Part shown: positions 43,635-55,440 of the stretch, in pieces
How positions within the stretch are numbered: the stretch's first letter is position 1
Layout: each line of letters opens with the position of its first letter
Assembly (NCBI RefSeq): GCF_024586455.1
Contig: NC_065920.1
Coordinates: forward strand, 12,858,144-12,922,143
Origin: Bactrocera neohumeralis
Taxonomy: Eukaryota; Arthropoda; Insecta; Diptera; Tephritidae
Direction of reading: 5' to 3'
Length of the DNA: 64,000 bases
Made by a program: the position numbers and the translations under genes
Notes under the pieces: model-generated
The model's database searches: none
What the model was told of the DNA's origin: nothing
The model's input: only the letters and a program-made list of their open reading frames with translations

Positions 43635-44644
43635 TTTTATACTCTCGCATGGTAAAGTGATAATCGAGATTTCATTATCCGTCATTTAAATATTTTTCAA
43701 ATACCGTATTTTTGTAAAGTTTTATTCCGCTATCATCATTGGTTCCTAATGTATATATTATACAGAGAAGGCATCAGATGGAATTCAAAATAGCTTTATA
43801 TTGGAAGAAGGCGTGATTGTGAACCGATTTCACCCATATTTCGTACATGTCATCAGGGTGTTAAGAAAATATTATATACCGAATTTCATTGAAATCGGTC
43901 TAGTAGTTCCTGAGATATGGTTCTTGGTCCATAAGTGGGCGGCGCCACGCCCATTTTCAATTTTTAAAAAGCCTGGGTGCAGCTTCCTTCTGCCACTTCT
44001 TCCGTAAAATTTAGTGTATCTGACGTTTTTTATGAGTCGGTTAACGCACTTTTAGTGATTTTCAACATAACCTTTGTATGGGAGGTGGGCGTGGTTATTA
44101 TCCGATTTCTTCCATTTTTGAACTGTATATGGAAATGCCTGAAAAAAACGGCTCTGTAGAGTTTGGTCGACATAGCTATAGTAGTTTCCGAGATATGTAC
44201 AAAAAACTTAGTAGGGGGCGGGGCCACGCCCACTTTTCCAAAACAATTGCGTCCAAATATGCCCCTCCCTAATGCGATCCCTTGTGCCAAATTTCACTTT
44301 AATATCTTTATTTATGGCTTAGTTATGACACTTTATAGGTTTTCGGTTTCCGCCATTTTGTGGGCGTGGCAGTGGGCCGATTTTGCCCATCTTCGAACTT
44401 AACCTTCTTATGGAGCCAAGGAATACGTGTACCAAGTTTCATCATGATATCTCAATTTTTACTCAAGTTACAGCTTGCACGGACGGACAGACAGACATCC
44501 GGATTTCGACTCTACTCGTCGCCCTGATCACTTTGATATATATAACCCTATATCTGACTCTTTTAGTTTAAGGACTTACAAACAACCGTTATGTGAACAA
44601 AACTATAATACTCTCCTTAGCAACATTGTTGCGAGAGTATAAAA
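43635..44644. mobile_element. 1-kb non-coding element with 15-bp perfect terminal inverted repeats
   Basis: TTTTATACTCTCGCA (43635-43649) is the exact reverse complement of TGCGAGAGTATAAAA (44630-44644). Between them are four GGGCGTGG/CCACGCCC boxes (about 43935-43955, 44080-44095, 44213-44240, 44358-44375) and an ACGGACGGACAGACAGACAT run (44479). It lacks a transposase, and no clear target duplication was found. It could be a non-autonomous DNA transposon or the conserved end of a larger repeat. Short ORFs (43801-44571) are considered shadows. Confidence 0.6.
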
Positions 44645-44699
44645 AGTTACTTGGATTGGAACTACGCAAATTAAAATAGACAATAACTTGATTTTGGTC

Positions 44700-45310
44700 G
44701 GTTCGTTTGTATGGCAGCTATATGCTAGTGAACCGATCTGAACAATTCCTTCAGAGATTGTATCGTTATACAGCATAATATACTGAACGAAATTTCGTGC
44801 AAATATCCCGTCAAATAAAAAAGTTTTCCTTACAAGAACTTAATTTCATGGGTAAGTTTGTATGGCAGCTATATGCTATAGTGAACCGATCGGAACCATT
44901 TCTTCAGAAAATGTACCGATATACTGAATAATCTTCTATACCTAATTTTGTGGTGGTAGTTATTCCAAAAAAAAAAGCTTTCCTTACAAGAACTTGTTTT
45001 TCATTGGTCAGTTTGTATGGCAGCTATATGCTATAGTCATCCGATCGGAACAATTCCTTCAGATATTATACCGTTTTACTAAACAATATCCTGTACCGTA
45101 TTTCGTGGAGGTACTTCATCAAATAAAAAAGTTTTCCATACAAGAACTTGATTTTCATTGATCAGTTTGTATGGCAGCTATATGCCATAGTGGTCCGATA
45201 TCGGCGAATATGGTAAGGAAGTAACTTCGTGGAAGAAAACAAACCTGTGCAAAATTTCTGAACGCTAACTCAAAAACTGAGAGACTAGTTCGCGTATATA
45301 AAAATATCGC
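44700..45310 (+). repeat. Four ~152-bp tandem units (GTATGGCAGCTATATGC family)
   Basis: GTTTGTATGGCAGCTATATGC starts near 44704, 44856, 45011 and 45163 (spacing about 152-155). Each unit continues CGATC.GAACAATT.CTTC, TACCGTT.TAC and then AAAAAGTTTTCC.TACAAGAAC. The last unit runs into the family tail (GTGGAAGAAAACAAACCTGTGC). Confidence 0.85.
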
Positions 45311-45839
45311 CGAAAGCGACGATGAGATATAAGAAAAAGTTATTACCTATTCCTACAGAGTATTTTCATACGTAAACATACACACCGACCCATCATTATT
45401 ATATTATTTAGCACTCAAGTGGCGTACAAGCACAACCACAACACACATGCACAATCTCAAAAGCCCGTTAAGAGCATAGATTTACAAGTGCTCATACATA
45501 AAACGGCGCAGCAGCCAAGTGGCTTTTCTCGCCATTTGGAAATCTCCACTTAGCTCTACCTTTGCACGTGCAATCGTAAGCACTCAAACGTAAAGGGAAA
45601 ATAAAATTTTGACTGTTGAACATTGTTGAAATCACATACATACATACACACAAGCATTTAGAGTGCGGTTTGCTGACTTTTTAATGCATTAATTTTAAAT
45701 GCTAAAAGCTAGCTAATTGCAAAGCCACACACAACAAATTTCGCTTATTACAAAAACTATGGCGGAAACTTCACGAAATCAGCAGTTGCACAGTGGCACA
45801 TTTCGATGCGGATTTCATACAAGTAGCTGATTTTTATAG

Positions 45840-46410
45840 GTGGGTTTGTATGACAGCTATATGCGATAGTGGTTGGATTGGAACAATTTCTACGGAGAAT
45901 ATACCGTTAGTTTGAGTAATAATCTGTGTCAAATTTGGTGACGATATCTCGTCAAATGCGTAAGTTTTCCACACAAGAAATTTATTTTGAGCGATCAGTT
46001 TGTATGACAGCTATATGTTATATTATTTCGATCTGAACAATTTCTTCGGAGCATATACCGTTATTTTGGAAAATTATCCATGTTGAATTTCATGACGATA
46101 TCTCGTCAAATACAAAAGTTTTCCATACAACGACTTAATTTTGATGAATCAGTTTGTATGACAGCTATATGTTATAGTAGTTCGATATCGGTGGTTCCGA
46201 CAAATGAGCAGTTTCTCGGAGTAAAAAGTGGGTGTAGAAAATTTCGGATCTATATCTCAAAAACTGTGGGACCAATTCAGTCGGATATGCCCAAATCGAC
46301 TCAGCTGATTATGCTAATCATTTATGGAACAAGTTTTTTAGGGTCTCTGGCGTTTTCTTCTGCGTATTATAAACTTTGTGACGAGCTTAATATAACCTGA
46401 TCACAGTATA
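45840..46410 (+). repeat. Three ~153-bp tandem units plus tail, same family
   Basis: GTTTGTATGACAGCTATATG starts near 45844, 45997 and 46151. The third unit passes into the tail CCGACAAATGAGCAGTTTCT and ends near GAGCTTAATATAACC (46384-46398). A 106-codon ORF (46080-46400) is a shadow, because its frame is not kept in the other copies. Confidence 0.85.
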
Positions 46411-46563
46411 GTTAAATTTTTTGTAGAACCCAATATTTAATAGCATGCATTTCGGCGTGGGAAACAAATGAGTTTTGCAAAGGCAATGAACTCACTCAAA
46501 ATATAATTCTCACCAAGTTTATGCAATATTTTGCAATTAATAATGATATAATTTACAACTTAC

Positions 46564-46592
46564 CTGATTTATGCACGCCGATATCGGTAAAT
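46564..46592 (-). other. Candidate 29-nt microexon (minus strand)
   Basis: Read on the minus strand: a long pyrimidine tract (TTTTTCTTTTTTTTTTT) and CAG end at 46593, then 29 nt, then CAG|GTAAGT (46558-46566), a near-perfect donor. One frame of the exon is open and reads x-FTDIGVHKS-x; another reads LPISACINQ. No neighbouring exon is recognised, so the gene is unknown. If real, the surrounding DNA is intron of a minus-strand gene. The quality of both signals is the only evidence. Confidence 0.4.
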
Positions 46593-46639
46593 CTGAAAAA
46601 AAAAAAGAAAAATTGTGAAAATATTTTCGTACTTTAAAT

Positions 46640-47765
46640 TAAAGATAACAAAAAATTATAAACTAAAGCATTAAGGAATTAATAAAATAAACAGTACCGT
46701 AAAATATATAGTATTACTAACGCTAATATTTAGTTCATGTCATATTGAAGCGCAAAATACGTTTAGAAAACCACCTAAAGCAAGTTGCTCGAAAACTGAC
46801 ACAAAAATCAGCGGCATCAAAAAAGGTCACTCATACGCCACTCCGCACGCAAACTCACCCGTCAGCGACTACTTTTGCCACATTTAATTTGGCAAATATT
46901 CATTTTCTGCATTCAAAGCAGTGCTGCGTCGACAATTCAAAGCAAAGCAGCTTCCACTGTGTGTCTGTCTTGAGCCCGCGCCGTTAACACACACATACAC
47001 ACATATTCAGTTGAAATTTGCAAAAAAGCAAAAATATTTTTTATAAAAATTTTGAACACGTAGAAAAATGGCAAAATAGCAACGTAACGTGCGGAGTGAA
47101 CAAAAAGTAGGAAATAACTGCAAAAACGCAGGCGAACGAACTTTAAAAGAAACTTAAAAATATGTATTCTTCAACTTCAACGCGCGCCTGTGTATTGCTT
47201 TGCTTTGTAGCGCAAGTAGTTGTTTGGTTCGCGGATTGGGCGAATCTGCTTTTCCATTCCTTTGCTTCTCACCGCGCGCTTGGCTTGTTTGTGCTGACGC
47301 ACGCGTCTTTGCCTTTGCTTTAGCGTGTGTTGTTGTTGTTTATACGCTGCTATTTGCATGCACAAATCTACTGGCAACAGACAGCGCGTACGCTGTGCTG
47401 CAAGACATGGCTGTTTTTCTGGCCTCTGGCAGCTTGCGCCAATGCTGTGTGTTTTCCTGTGAACTTTCTTTTTAGGTTGGCTAGTTTTCGCATATTTATG
47501 AAAACTCATTTCTCCTTTATACTTTTGAGGCAAGCAACCTGTGTCTGTAGTTTTTTTCGCATCATTTGCATGCAGTTTGATGATGACAGATTATATAACA
47601 ACAACATTTACATAAAAGCACAAATAAAAGGTGTTATCTGAAAAAAAAAAATTCAACTCCGTAGCTTTTAAGCAAAATCTGGCTGATTATTATTTATCGA
47701 AGTTAGCAATATAGTCACTTAAAACATTAAACGAATTTTTTTCGAAACTGTAACTTCAAGATTCT
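46640..47765. other. Non-coding, GC-richer unique stretch
   Basis: Bases 46745-47640 are less AT-rich. The ORFs (118 codons minus at 47177-47533; 91 and 104 codons plus) overlap one another and have no domain. Possibly untranslated or regulatory DNA. Confidence 0.4.
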
Positions 47766-47769
47766 TCGC

Positions 47770-48082
47770 GAACTCAACTCAACTCAAATCAATTCAGTTC
47801 AATTCAACTTAACTCAACTCAACTCAACTCAACTCAAATCAAATCAAATCAACTCAACTCAACTCAACTCAACTCAACTCAACTCAACTCAACTCAACTC
47901 AACTCAACTCAACTCAACTCAACTCAACTCAACTCAACTCAACTCAACTCAACTCAACTCAACTCAACTCAACTCAACTCAACTCAACTCAAATCAAATC
48001 AAATCAAATCAAATCAAATCAAATCAAATGAAATCAAATCATATCAAATCAAATCAAATTAACTCAACTCAAGTCAACTCAC
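47770..48082 (+). repeat. AACTC pentamer satellite with AAATC sub-block
   Basis: About 28 perfect AACTC units run from roughly 47849 to 47992. They are flanked on the left by mixed AACTC/AAATC/AATTC units and on the right by a nearly pure AAATC block (47992-48060), then AACTC again. The block structure suggests local homogenisation by slippage. Confidence 0.95.
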
Positions 48083-48735
48083 AACTTCTTACTGAAATTT
48101 TACACAGTCTTCGAGATATAATTTACAAGATCTTTATTGTTCAATTACAACTACTTAAAAAACTACTTTTTGTAAAGAATCTCAAATTAGTTTGATGATT
48201 CATCATTCCTTTTCTATTCCATTAAAATTAGAATCTGTCGAGTTCAATATGGTATAATAATAGAAATGGACCGGTGAGCTAACGACTTGTTAGGTTTTCT
48301 GTCGAAGTTCCTATATATTCTTAACAAAGTGCACTCATCTTCAACAGCAAACCATCAACAACTGTTCAGCAACTCAAACTTTTACTGAGCTTTATGTGAT
48401 AATTTTAATCAAAGATCTTCTAAGCTTTACAGGTTTTCAAGAGATTTTCGATAGTAACAGAAAGGGGTTAAGCTTAAGGCACGCTGCCGCTGATCGATTA
48501 TTCTCAAAGTCAAAGGGCAATACAGTCATATGGTCATAGAAGTATTATCAACGCGTTGGCAGATTGTATGCGTGTCTATTCGTATATATGTTTGTATGTA
48601 TGATCGCATGAACGGGTATGAATAGGTGTCACGCTGTCACGACATTGTTGTTAATGCCAGGTAATTGTCCAATTATCGGTGCTATCAAGTGCAAATGCTT
48701 TCAATTATCATACGCCATTGTTGGGCTTACGAGTT
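48083..48735. other. Non-coding stretch, nothing recognised
   Basis: No ORF of note. TATG-rich words at 48570-48605. Confidence 0.4.
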
Positions 48736-48737
48736 AT

Positions 48738-48875
48738 ACTTGTAATTGTAGTTGTATTTGTAGTTGTAGTAGTAGTTGTAATTGTAATTGTAATTGCAAT
48801 TGTAGTTGTAATTGTAGTTGTAGTTGCGATTGTAGTTGTAATTGTAGTTGTATTTGTAGTTGCAGCTGTACATAG
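48738..48875 (+). repeat. TGTAGT/TGTAAT hexamer repeat
   Basis: TTGTAATTGTAGTTG words repeat for ~130 bp. They create Cys/Ser/Asn-periodic, Val/Ile-rich and Gln/Leu-periodic ORFs in three frames, all by-products. Unlike the Cys-rich cluster proteins, the Cys here come from a simple repeat. Confidence 0.9.
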
Positions 48876-49169
48876 TTGAAATCGTTAACTAATTTGATGA
48901 ACTTGACGAAGTGAGCATTGATTTGACTTGAATGACAGTGTGGATGCCTTATGATGCTTTGAAGATTGACATGACAGTCATGAACTATACTCTCATAACC
49001 TGCAGGCTGCTGAGGCACACAGAATTCGTTCGAAGAATTGTGGTATATTGGATCATTCACTTAGTAATTTCGTTTGATGACAGCAGCTGATCAGCACAAG
49101 CACGGTCTAAAAAATATGATGCAAATCAAACCACTTCAAAGATCTAAAAATGTTCTCTGTTTTGACGCC

Positions 49170-49435
49170 TCTCCAAGGGCTTCTATAGCTTGAATTGAAT
49201 GTGCTACTACACCCACCATATTCTCCAAACTTGCCACTTCGGCCCGTTTTTTGCCTGCAAGGATCAAACATTTTATGAGCATGGCAGCAATCTCTTGCCC
49301 GAAAGATGGCAAAAGTCATTGGATCAAAATGCAGTATATTTAAATTGCATTAAATGTTTTAGACAATAAAAAGTCGAGTTGAAATTGGACTAAAAACGAA
49401 GTTATTTAGTGAACAACCCAATAATATTTTAGGAC
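49170..49435 (+). mobile_element. Short mariner-like transposase relic (C-terminal part)
   Basis: The plus strand at 49205-49235 reads LHPPYSPNL, resembling the HPPYSPDLAP motif around the third catalytic acid of mariner transposases. It is followed by a broken C-terminus and, at 49412-49425, GTGAACAACCCAATAATA, which could be its right terminal end. The left part is missing. Different from the mariner at 60.3 kb. Confidence 0.45.
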
Positions 49436-50655
49436 TCACTTCTAATACTAATTTTTCCCCAAAATGCGTTACCTACAATGTTGATAATCCTAGTACTGTC
49501 AACCTCCAGTAATAACACATTGAGACGCTGCTGTTAATGCTCACATTTCATTACTGTCAGCTGTCAACTGTCAGCTATCATGCTAGCATAACCCTTCACG
49601 CATCTACAGTGAAATTATCTACCATGCTACCCCTGCTTTGGAAACTAACCCAAATAGCCCCAAAATGTACTAAACATAGATATATGTATGTAGAAAGCTA
49701 AGCAGAACTAGTTATTAGTAAGTTCTTGAGATTCCTGTGTCCACATTCCAACAATACGAGTATTTACTAAACCAAATATGGTCATTAAACACAGTAATGG
49801 GCATGTATTATCTTTGAGCATTTTCCCTGAAGGTATTTGTCATTCCAACAAAATCAAAGTGAAATCAAAGTGGCACACACAAACATACAGACACATGGAA
49901 TGCCATAAATGCTCTCAAATGACTATTTGGACATCGCTTCAATTTACTATTAACTGCTGAGTATTGCGGAAAATATTTTGATAGCATGCCGGGTTTATAG
50001 GTAAAGGAATACGTCAATACTTAGAATGGCGGTTTGTCGATTGTGTGGCTTTTAGAATATAATAGCTTTTTGGGACTAAATTAATTGAAATTCTTGAAGT
50101 TTTGACTTTTCAGAGATAAAAACTTAATTCAGAACGAATTTCTAGGGCATTGAGAGTATATGAAATACTAGAAGAGAGCGCTTTGCATTACATAGGTTTG
50201 GTATTATATATTTTTCACTAGGATATCTCCGACTCTGTTTTTATAAAATTCCAAAACAGTGAATTTAAAAAGTCTAGTTTACATTAATTGATATTCCATC
50301 CATCATATTTTGAGCAAACCTACTTAAAGTAACCGTCACTTTACGGGTACTTTTGCCTAGAAAAATTCCAAATTTAACTATTTAAGAAAACATATATCTG
50401 CAAGTGGATTTTTCAAAATTCAAACTAGTTACGGATTTATAGGCATAGGCGGTCCTGGCATCCAAACTGGTTCGGCCGGAACTAAAACTTTAACGCGTTG
50501 CTCTTGAAATTTTCTTTTCGAAACGATACTCTCGCTTTCTCAGATTATACTGAACCGATTTTTTTATTTTACTGAAAATTTTAGAGAGTTTTTCAACTTC
50601 CTCGTAGTTCCAGACATTGCGACATTATTCTAGATTAATATTTTTTTATATCGTA
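49436..50655. other. Non-coding stretch, nothing recognised
   Basis: CTGTCAGCTGTCAACTGTCAG at 49554-49574 is a short local repeat. Otherwise unique AT-rich DNA without a recognisable gene. Confidence 0.4.
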
Positions 50656-50659
50656 TAAA

Positions 50660-51750
50660 ACCATATCATGACACAACGTAATATAACATAACACAAGATA
50701 TGATTAATAATGCCAAAATTAATGCTATGCCTGCTTAACTTAATGTAACATAGCATAAAGTACGATATGTGAATGCAAAACTTAATGCAAGACACGAAAA
50801 ATACAACAACAACATAACTTAAAGTAACTTAACGTAACATAACTTAACTTGAACTCATATACGTACTTGAAATCATATAATATTACGAAAGATTAAAAAA
50901 CAACAATACATAACTTGAACGTAACTTAACATAGCGTAACATAACGTAAAGTAACATGAATTAACGTAAAATAACAGAACTTTAAATTATAAACTAAGTT
51001 AAAGGAAAAAATTACTACAACTGTATAAAAGAACATAACATAACTTAATGTAACTTAATATAACCCAACTTAAAATCCCATAATTTATAAACGGAAAAAT
51101 TATGACAACTGTAACAAAAATTATAAGAAAGAACACAATAGAACTTAACGTAATTTAACGTAACTAAACATAACGTAAAGTAGCATAACGTAACATAACT
51201 TAACTTAACATAACGTAACTTAAAAATATATATTTTGTTAATGGAAGGCATTCCTATTAACAAAAATTATAAAAAGAACATAACATAATTTAACGTCTGA
51301 ACTTAACATAACGTAACATAATAACTTAAAACATAACTTAATATAACAGAAAAAACTGCAACTGCGAATAAAAATTACAAAAACACTGCATAACATAACT
51401 TAACGTAACTTAACTTAACATAGAGCAACATAATTTAACAGCACGTAACATTTGGTAATCGTACTTAAAATCGTACAACATATAAATTAAAGAATTATGA
51501 CAACTGTAACAAGGACTATAAAAAAACATAACGTATTTGAGCGTAACGTAAACTGACTTAACATAACCTAACTTAACGTAGCGTAACTTAACATAACATA
51601 ACTTTACTTAACATAATTAACGTAACTTAAAATAATATATTAACTGAAAAATTACTACAACTATGACAAGTTTAATAAAACAATAAAATTAAACTTAACG
51701 TAACGTAACATGACATTGCTTGACATAACATAACTACAAATATTAATTGT
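50660..51750 (+). repeat. Degenerate AACTT/AACGT/AACAT pentamer-rich region
   Basis: Words TAACTTAACGTAACATAAC repeat irregularly for about 1.1 kb, with a longer-range repeat of about 100-120 bp marked by GAAAAATTATGACAACTGTAA-like stretches near 51010, 51095, 51340, 51495 and 51645 that are followed by ATAAAA.AACATAAC. A decayed satellite, probably of the same origin as the AACTT array at 53.8 kb. Confidence 0.8.
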
Positions 51751-53790
51751 GTTAACTTCTTTTATAAACTTGAAAAGTACGCGCAACAAAAATATGCCAG
51801 TTTATTTAACCAAGTTTTCTTACAATATGAATTGAGAAGTGCAAAGTAAGTACGGTATATGTATGTCTTCAACATTACTTAACAAGTGCAAGTGATTTAC
51901 AACAAATGCCACACGCTACAAATCTTTGCAGGAGAGGAGACACTTTCGCTCAACGGATGCTTAACTGCCACTTTATTGCCATGAGAAATGCAAATAAAAG
52001 TTGGGCAACAGAACAAGCAAAGAAAGGCGAAGAGTTAAGCCGCTGCAACCGGCGTGTTTTATGGCATTGAACAAGTGGAACGGCTGATGTAACGGCGAAT
52101 GAAGGCCGGGAATAACTTAGTATGATCCAGAGTGTTAAATAGGCTAAATATGGATGGCAGGAAAAGTTTGCTTTTGCAGTGAGGCGAAATAGAAGTTTGT
52201 GAAGACATGTATATTAGGGTGGGTAAAAAAACAGTGTCTTTTTTTTTTTGATTGGAAACTGAACTTTTACTGTTTTACTGTAAAGTAGGCTCTCAGCTGT
52301 AAATTTCGGTAATAGAAAAATATTTGACGGAGAACTTTCACGTTACAACTAAGTGCTCACACTTGGAGAGCGTTTCTTTAAGGTGTTTAAGAACATACTT
52401 TTTTGAGTACCAAGCGAAGCCATCCTAATATATGTATATCTCACCATATATATATTTATATACTCGCAATTCTATATATATACATACATATGCACATCCA
52501 AATGTACCAAGTGCACAACACAACTGTACTTTTGACTTTTAATTTATTTTCCATTAACAACAAATGGAATTAAGAACTTTTCGCTTGTTGCGAAATTTTC
52601 AAGGATGTAACGGCGCACAGCCAAGCGCAAAGAATGTTGCAAACAACGCATTCTTCTAGCTGCGCCGTAAAAAGCGCTGCGAATGCTAAGTGCCCCGCCA
52701 GAGAAAGGGGGACGCTAAGACAATGCTGCAAAAGTACATAAAAAAGTACAAGTACAACAAAAACAAAAACAAAAGCGAAAAGTAAGTGCGAAATGCGAAA
52801 GAAAAATGCTCGAAAGTTTTCATTTATACACACACACAGCCACACCAACGCACACAGGGTTAAGTGCAGGCTTTGGCGCAATGAAAGTTGTTCGTGAAAT
52901 TTCGCCACTTGCAAATGAAGAAAAACCTAAGACGCAGTTACTCTGTTTGTATGTATGTGTGTGTGTAATAAGAAGAATAAAAGTAAAGGTGAATGACAAT
53001 GGCAGGGTGTGGAAGAAATTGAGACGTCTAGAAAGTGAAAGAACCCATTCATTGCAGCGCAACCACGGACAGCTCATTGGCAGTCGCGTCGCGCCGCGCT
53101 GCACTGTCAAGCAACAAAAAGCAGCTGGCTGCATCGCTCTAAACTCAGATAACTTCCACAATCCTGTTCAGCGCTTGGTCATTGCTATTGTTGTTGCTGT
53201 CTTTGACGGCCACAATCGCTGCTCGTGCTACTGGCTGCGCTCTAGTCCGTAATGCGCACTGTTCACTTTTATTTTCGTAATTGTTACAACTGTACTCGTT
53301 ATGTGATTTTCAACTCTTTTCTCGCTTTTTTTCTGTTGCTTGTTCTAACTGTTAAACAAATTTGTTCTTGCCACTTGGCGTCATGGTTGGCAACGCCAAC
53401 TGCGGTGGCAAGCGCATGCTGAGCACTCACTGATGAACTGGTGAACTGACGATGGCCGAAACGTGACACTTTCATTCGTGGTGGCTAGTACGGGCAGCGG
53501 TACATATACGCGTATGGGTAAGTTTGCTTGTAAGTATGTATGTGTGTATGCGTGAACTTTTAAGTAACAAGATTAATGCGTTTTCCATTGAGTATTCTTT
53601 TAATTTTTATGCTTTTCTTTCAACTTGTCTTGTTATCTTTTTCAAGTCTTCATTAAGGAAGCGAAGGAGTTAAGAAATGTTCCTATAATATAAATTGACT
53701 AAGTATTCTAAGTCATTACAAAATTGTTCCCGTATATGTGATAATAATTTGCAGAGTGAGGAAAAGAAGAATTCTTTAAATGCAATAAAT
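51751..53790. other. Non-coding; GC-richer unique stretch at 52560-53470
   Basis: ORFs of 114 codons (minus, 52570-52914), 148 codons (plus, 52806-53252) and 113 codons (minus, 52820-53161) overlap in conflicting frames and have no domain. A good plus-strand donor-like word ATGG|GTAAGT is at 53515-53524. No linked exon is recognised. Confidence 0.4.
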
Positions 53791-53841
53791 GGTAAAACGT
53801 AACTTAACATAGCATAACCTAACACAATAAAGCGTAATATA

Positions 53842-54005
53842 GCAAAACTTAACTTAACTTAACTTAACTTAACTTAACTTAACTTAACTCAACTTGACTT
53901 AACTTGAGTTAACTTAACTTAACTTAGCTTGACTTAGCTTAACTAAACTTAACTTAACTTAACATAACTTAACTTAACTAAATTTAACTTAACTTAGCTT
54001 AACAG
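53842..54005 (+). repeat. AACTT pentamer satellite
   Basis: Near-perfect AACTT units for about 160 bp, with occasional GACTT, AGCTT and AACAT variants. Ends at the retroelement relic that begins about 54010. Confidence 0.92.
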
Positions 54006-54009
54006 TAGA

Positions 54010-55440
54010 GACCTTCCTCGATATCGAGCAGGCATGGCTGTCAATGATCTTATGAAAAAGCCTTAGGAAGTCGGCTGCCGGGTGATTGCCTACACGGACG
54101 GTCACCTTAGCATCGTAAGAAACTGAATTGCTGAAAACGGCCTATTCATAAATTCCACCAAGGCAAAAACTGATTTTATTGACTAGGAAATGCAAAATAC
54201 CAGAATCGCATTTACCATCAATGGGAAGAACGCGTCTTCGGCCTGCTAACATAGCTCTCGTGGAAACCCAACATCGACGAAAGAACAAGGAAGGTATCGG
54301 TTTTCCAATACTGCTACTGGGGAGCCATTGTCAAACTGTGGGGGCTCTCACCAAATATTGTTTTTTAACTGTACGAAACCATCGTTAAACCTACCGTTTT
54401 CTACGGAATTATTCAATGTCTTGCTGCATATAGCAACGGTAGGCATAGACTCGAAGTCTAAGGGCACGAAAGCTGCCTTCAGACTCAAGGAACTTAGGTA
54501 TTTAGTTCGCTGTGAGAAAAGCCTCTTTGAAATCCTCGCAAACTATGATTTCATTCCAAAATACTTGGCTTTCACTTATTTGTCCACACACCTTCGAAGG
54601 AGGCATGGGAGGGAAGGATACGCTAGAAGGGATCAAAACTTCCTGGAAGTATTATTGAAGAGCTACATTGTCGGGTGTTTAAGTTTTAAGTTTCCTCGCC
54701 GCAGCAGCGTTTTCCAGTACGAAAGGGTTGCAATAAAGGTAGCAGTGCAGCCTGCTTCAGAGTTGTAACCATAAACTCCGATAATAGGGCAGCGATATTG
54801 GCCTTGAATTCCGTGACTGTGTGCTCACGACTTGTAAAAGGATGTCCTTATCTCTAGTACTGAGTTATTTTATGATTAGACTGGTTTGTGTGTCTGGCTA
54901 CAGCGGTGTTACAGCAAACCATTAGGCTAATAAGCTTGCTAGAACAGGTACTTCAATCTCAATAACTGCGGAATGGGAACGAATAGAAGCTCCGTTGGCA
55001 TCTTGTGGTTTACTACTGGATCGCTGGGCATCATCCCCGCTCAGCAACCGTTGAACGTTCTACGTAATTATGAAGAAGTCTAGAGAGCTCTTCGCTCTCA
55101 ACGCGGTCCACCTTTCAGCGGTTGTAGGAGTTCCAAAAGGACACCGTCCGATCAGGTTTCATGGAGTAAAATTGGACATCTTACCAAATGCCAGCTGCAT
55201 TAGTTCTTTCGAAGAAAATAAGATAGAATCATCTGTACACTTCTTCCTCGAATGACCCGCTTTTGCCAAATCAATGCAAAAAAACCTCGGATGTGATACT
55301 TTTAACTACTTAGGTGAAATAGCGGTAATAGAAATAACACACCTAAAAAGATTTGTGACTGGTTCAGAGCATTTAAGCCAATAGCTGATATCCCAATATA
55401 TGAATTTTTCTCGTCTGGCTTTACAAAGGACTGAAGTTTA
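54010..55440 (+). mobile_element. Non-LTR retrotransposon relic (RT end, RNase H, C-terminus)
   Basis: Plus-strand frames in order: TIVKPTVFYGIIQCL (54380-54425, the 'KP.V.YG...W' region after RT), TINSDNRAAILALNS (54765-54812, RNase H), a blurred HSG/KADELAR region (54890-54950), ITAEWERIEAPLAS-type sequence (54960-55000), and FFLE.PAFAKSMQKNLG (55240-55295, ORF2 end). Many stops and frameshifts. Same broad R1/jockey-like group as the minus-strand relics. Confidence 0.8.

Noticed and set aside
48618..48879. Cys/Ser/Asn-periodic ORF that superficially resembles the Cys-rich cluster proteins
   Set aside because: It is produced entirely by the TGTAGT/TGTAAT hexamer repeat; the other two frames are equally open.
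52570..53252. Overlapping 113-148-codon ORFs on both strands
   Set aside because: Conflicting frames of similar length, no motif; more likely unique untranslated or intronic DNA.
47770..54005. Pentamer arrays as telomeric repeats
   Set aside because: AACTC and AACTT do not match TTAGG/CCTAA, and higher flies do not use short telomerase repeats.
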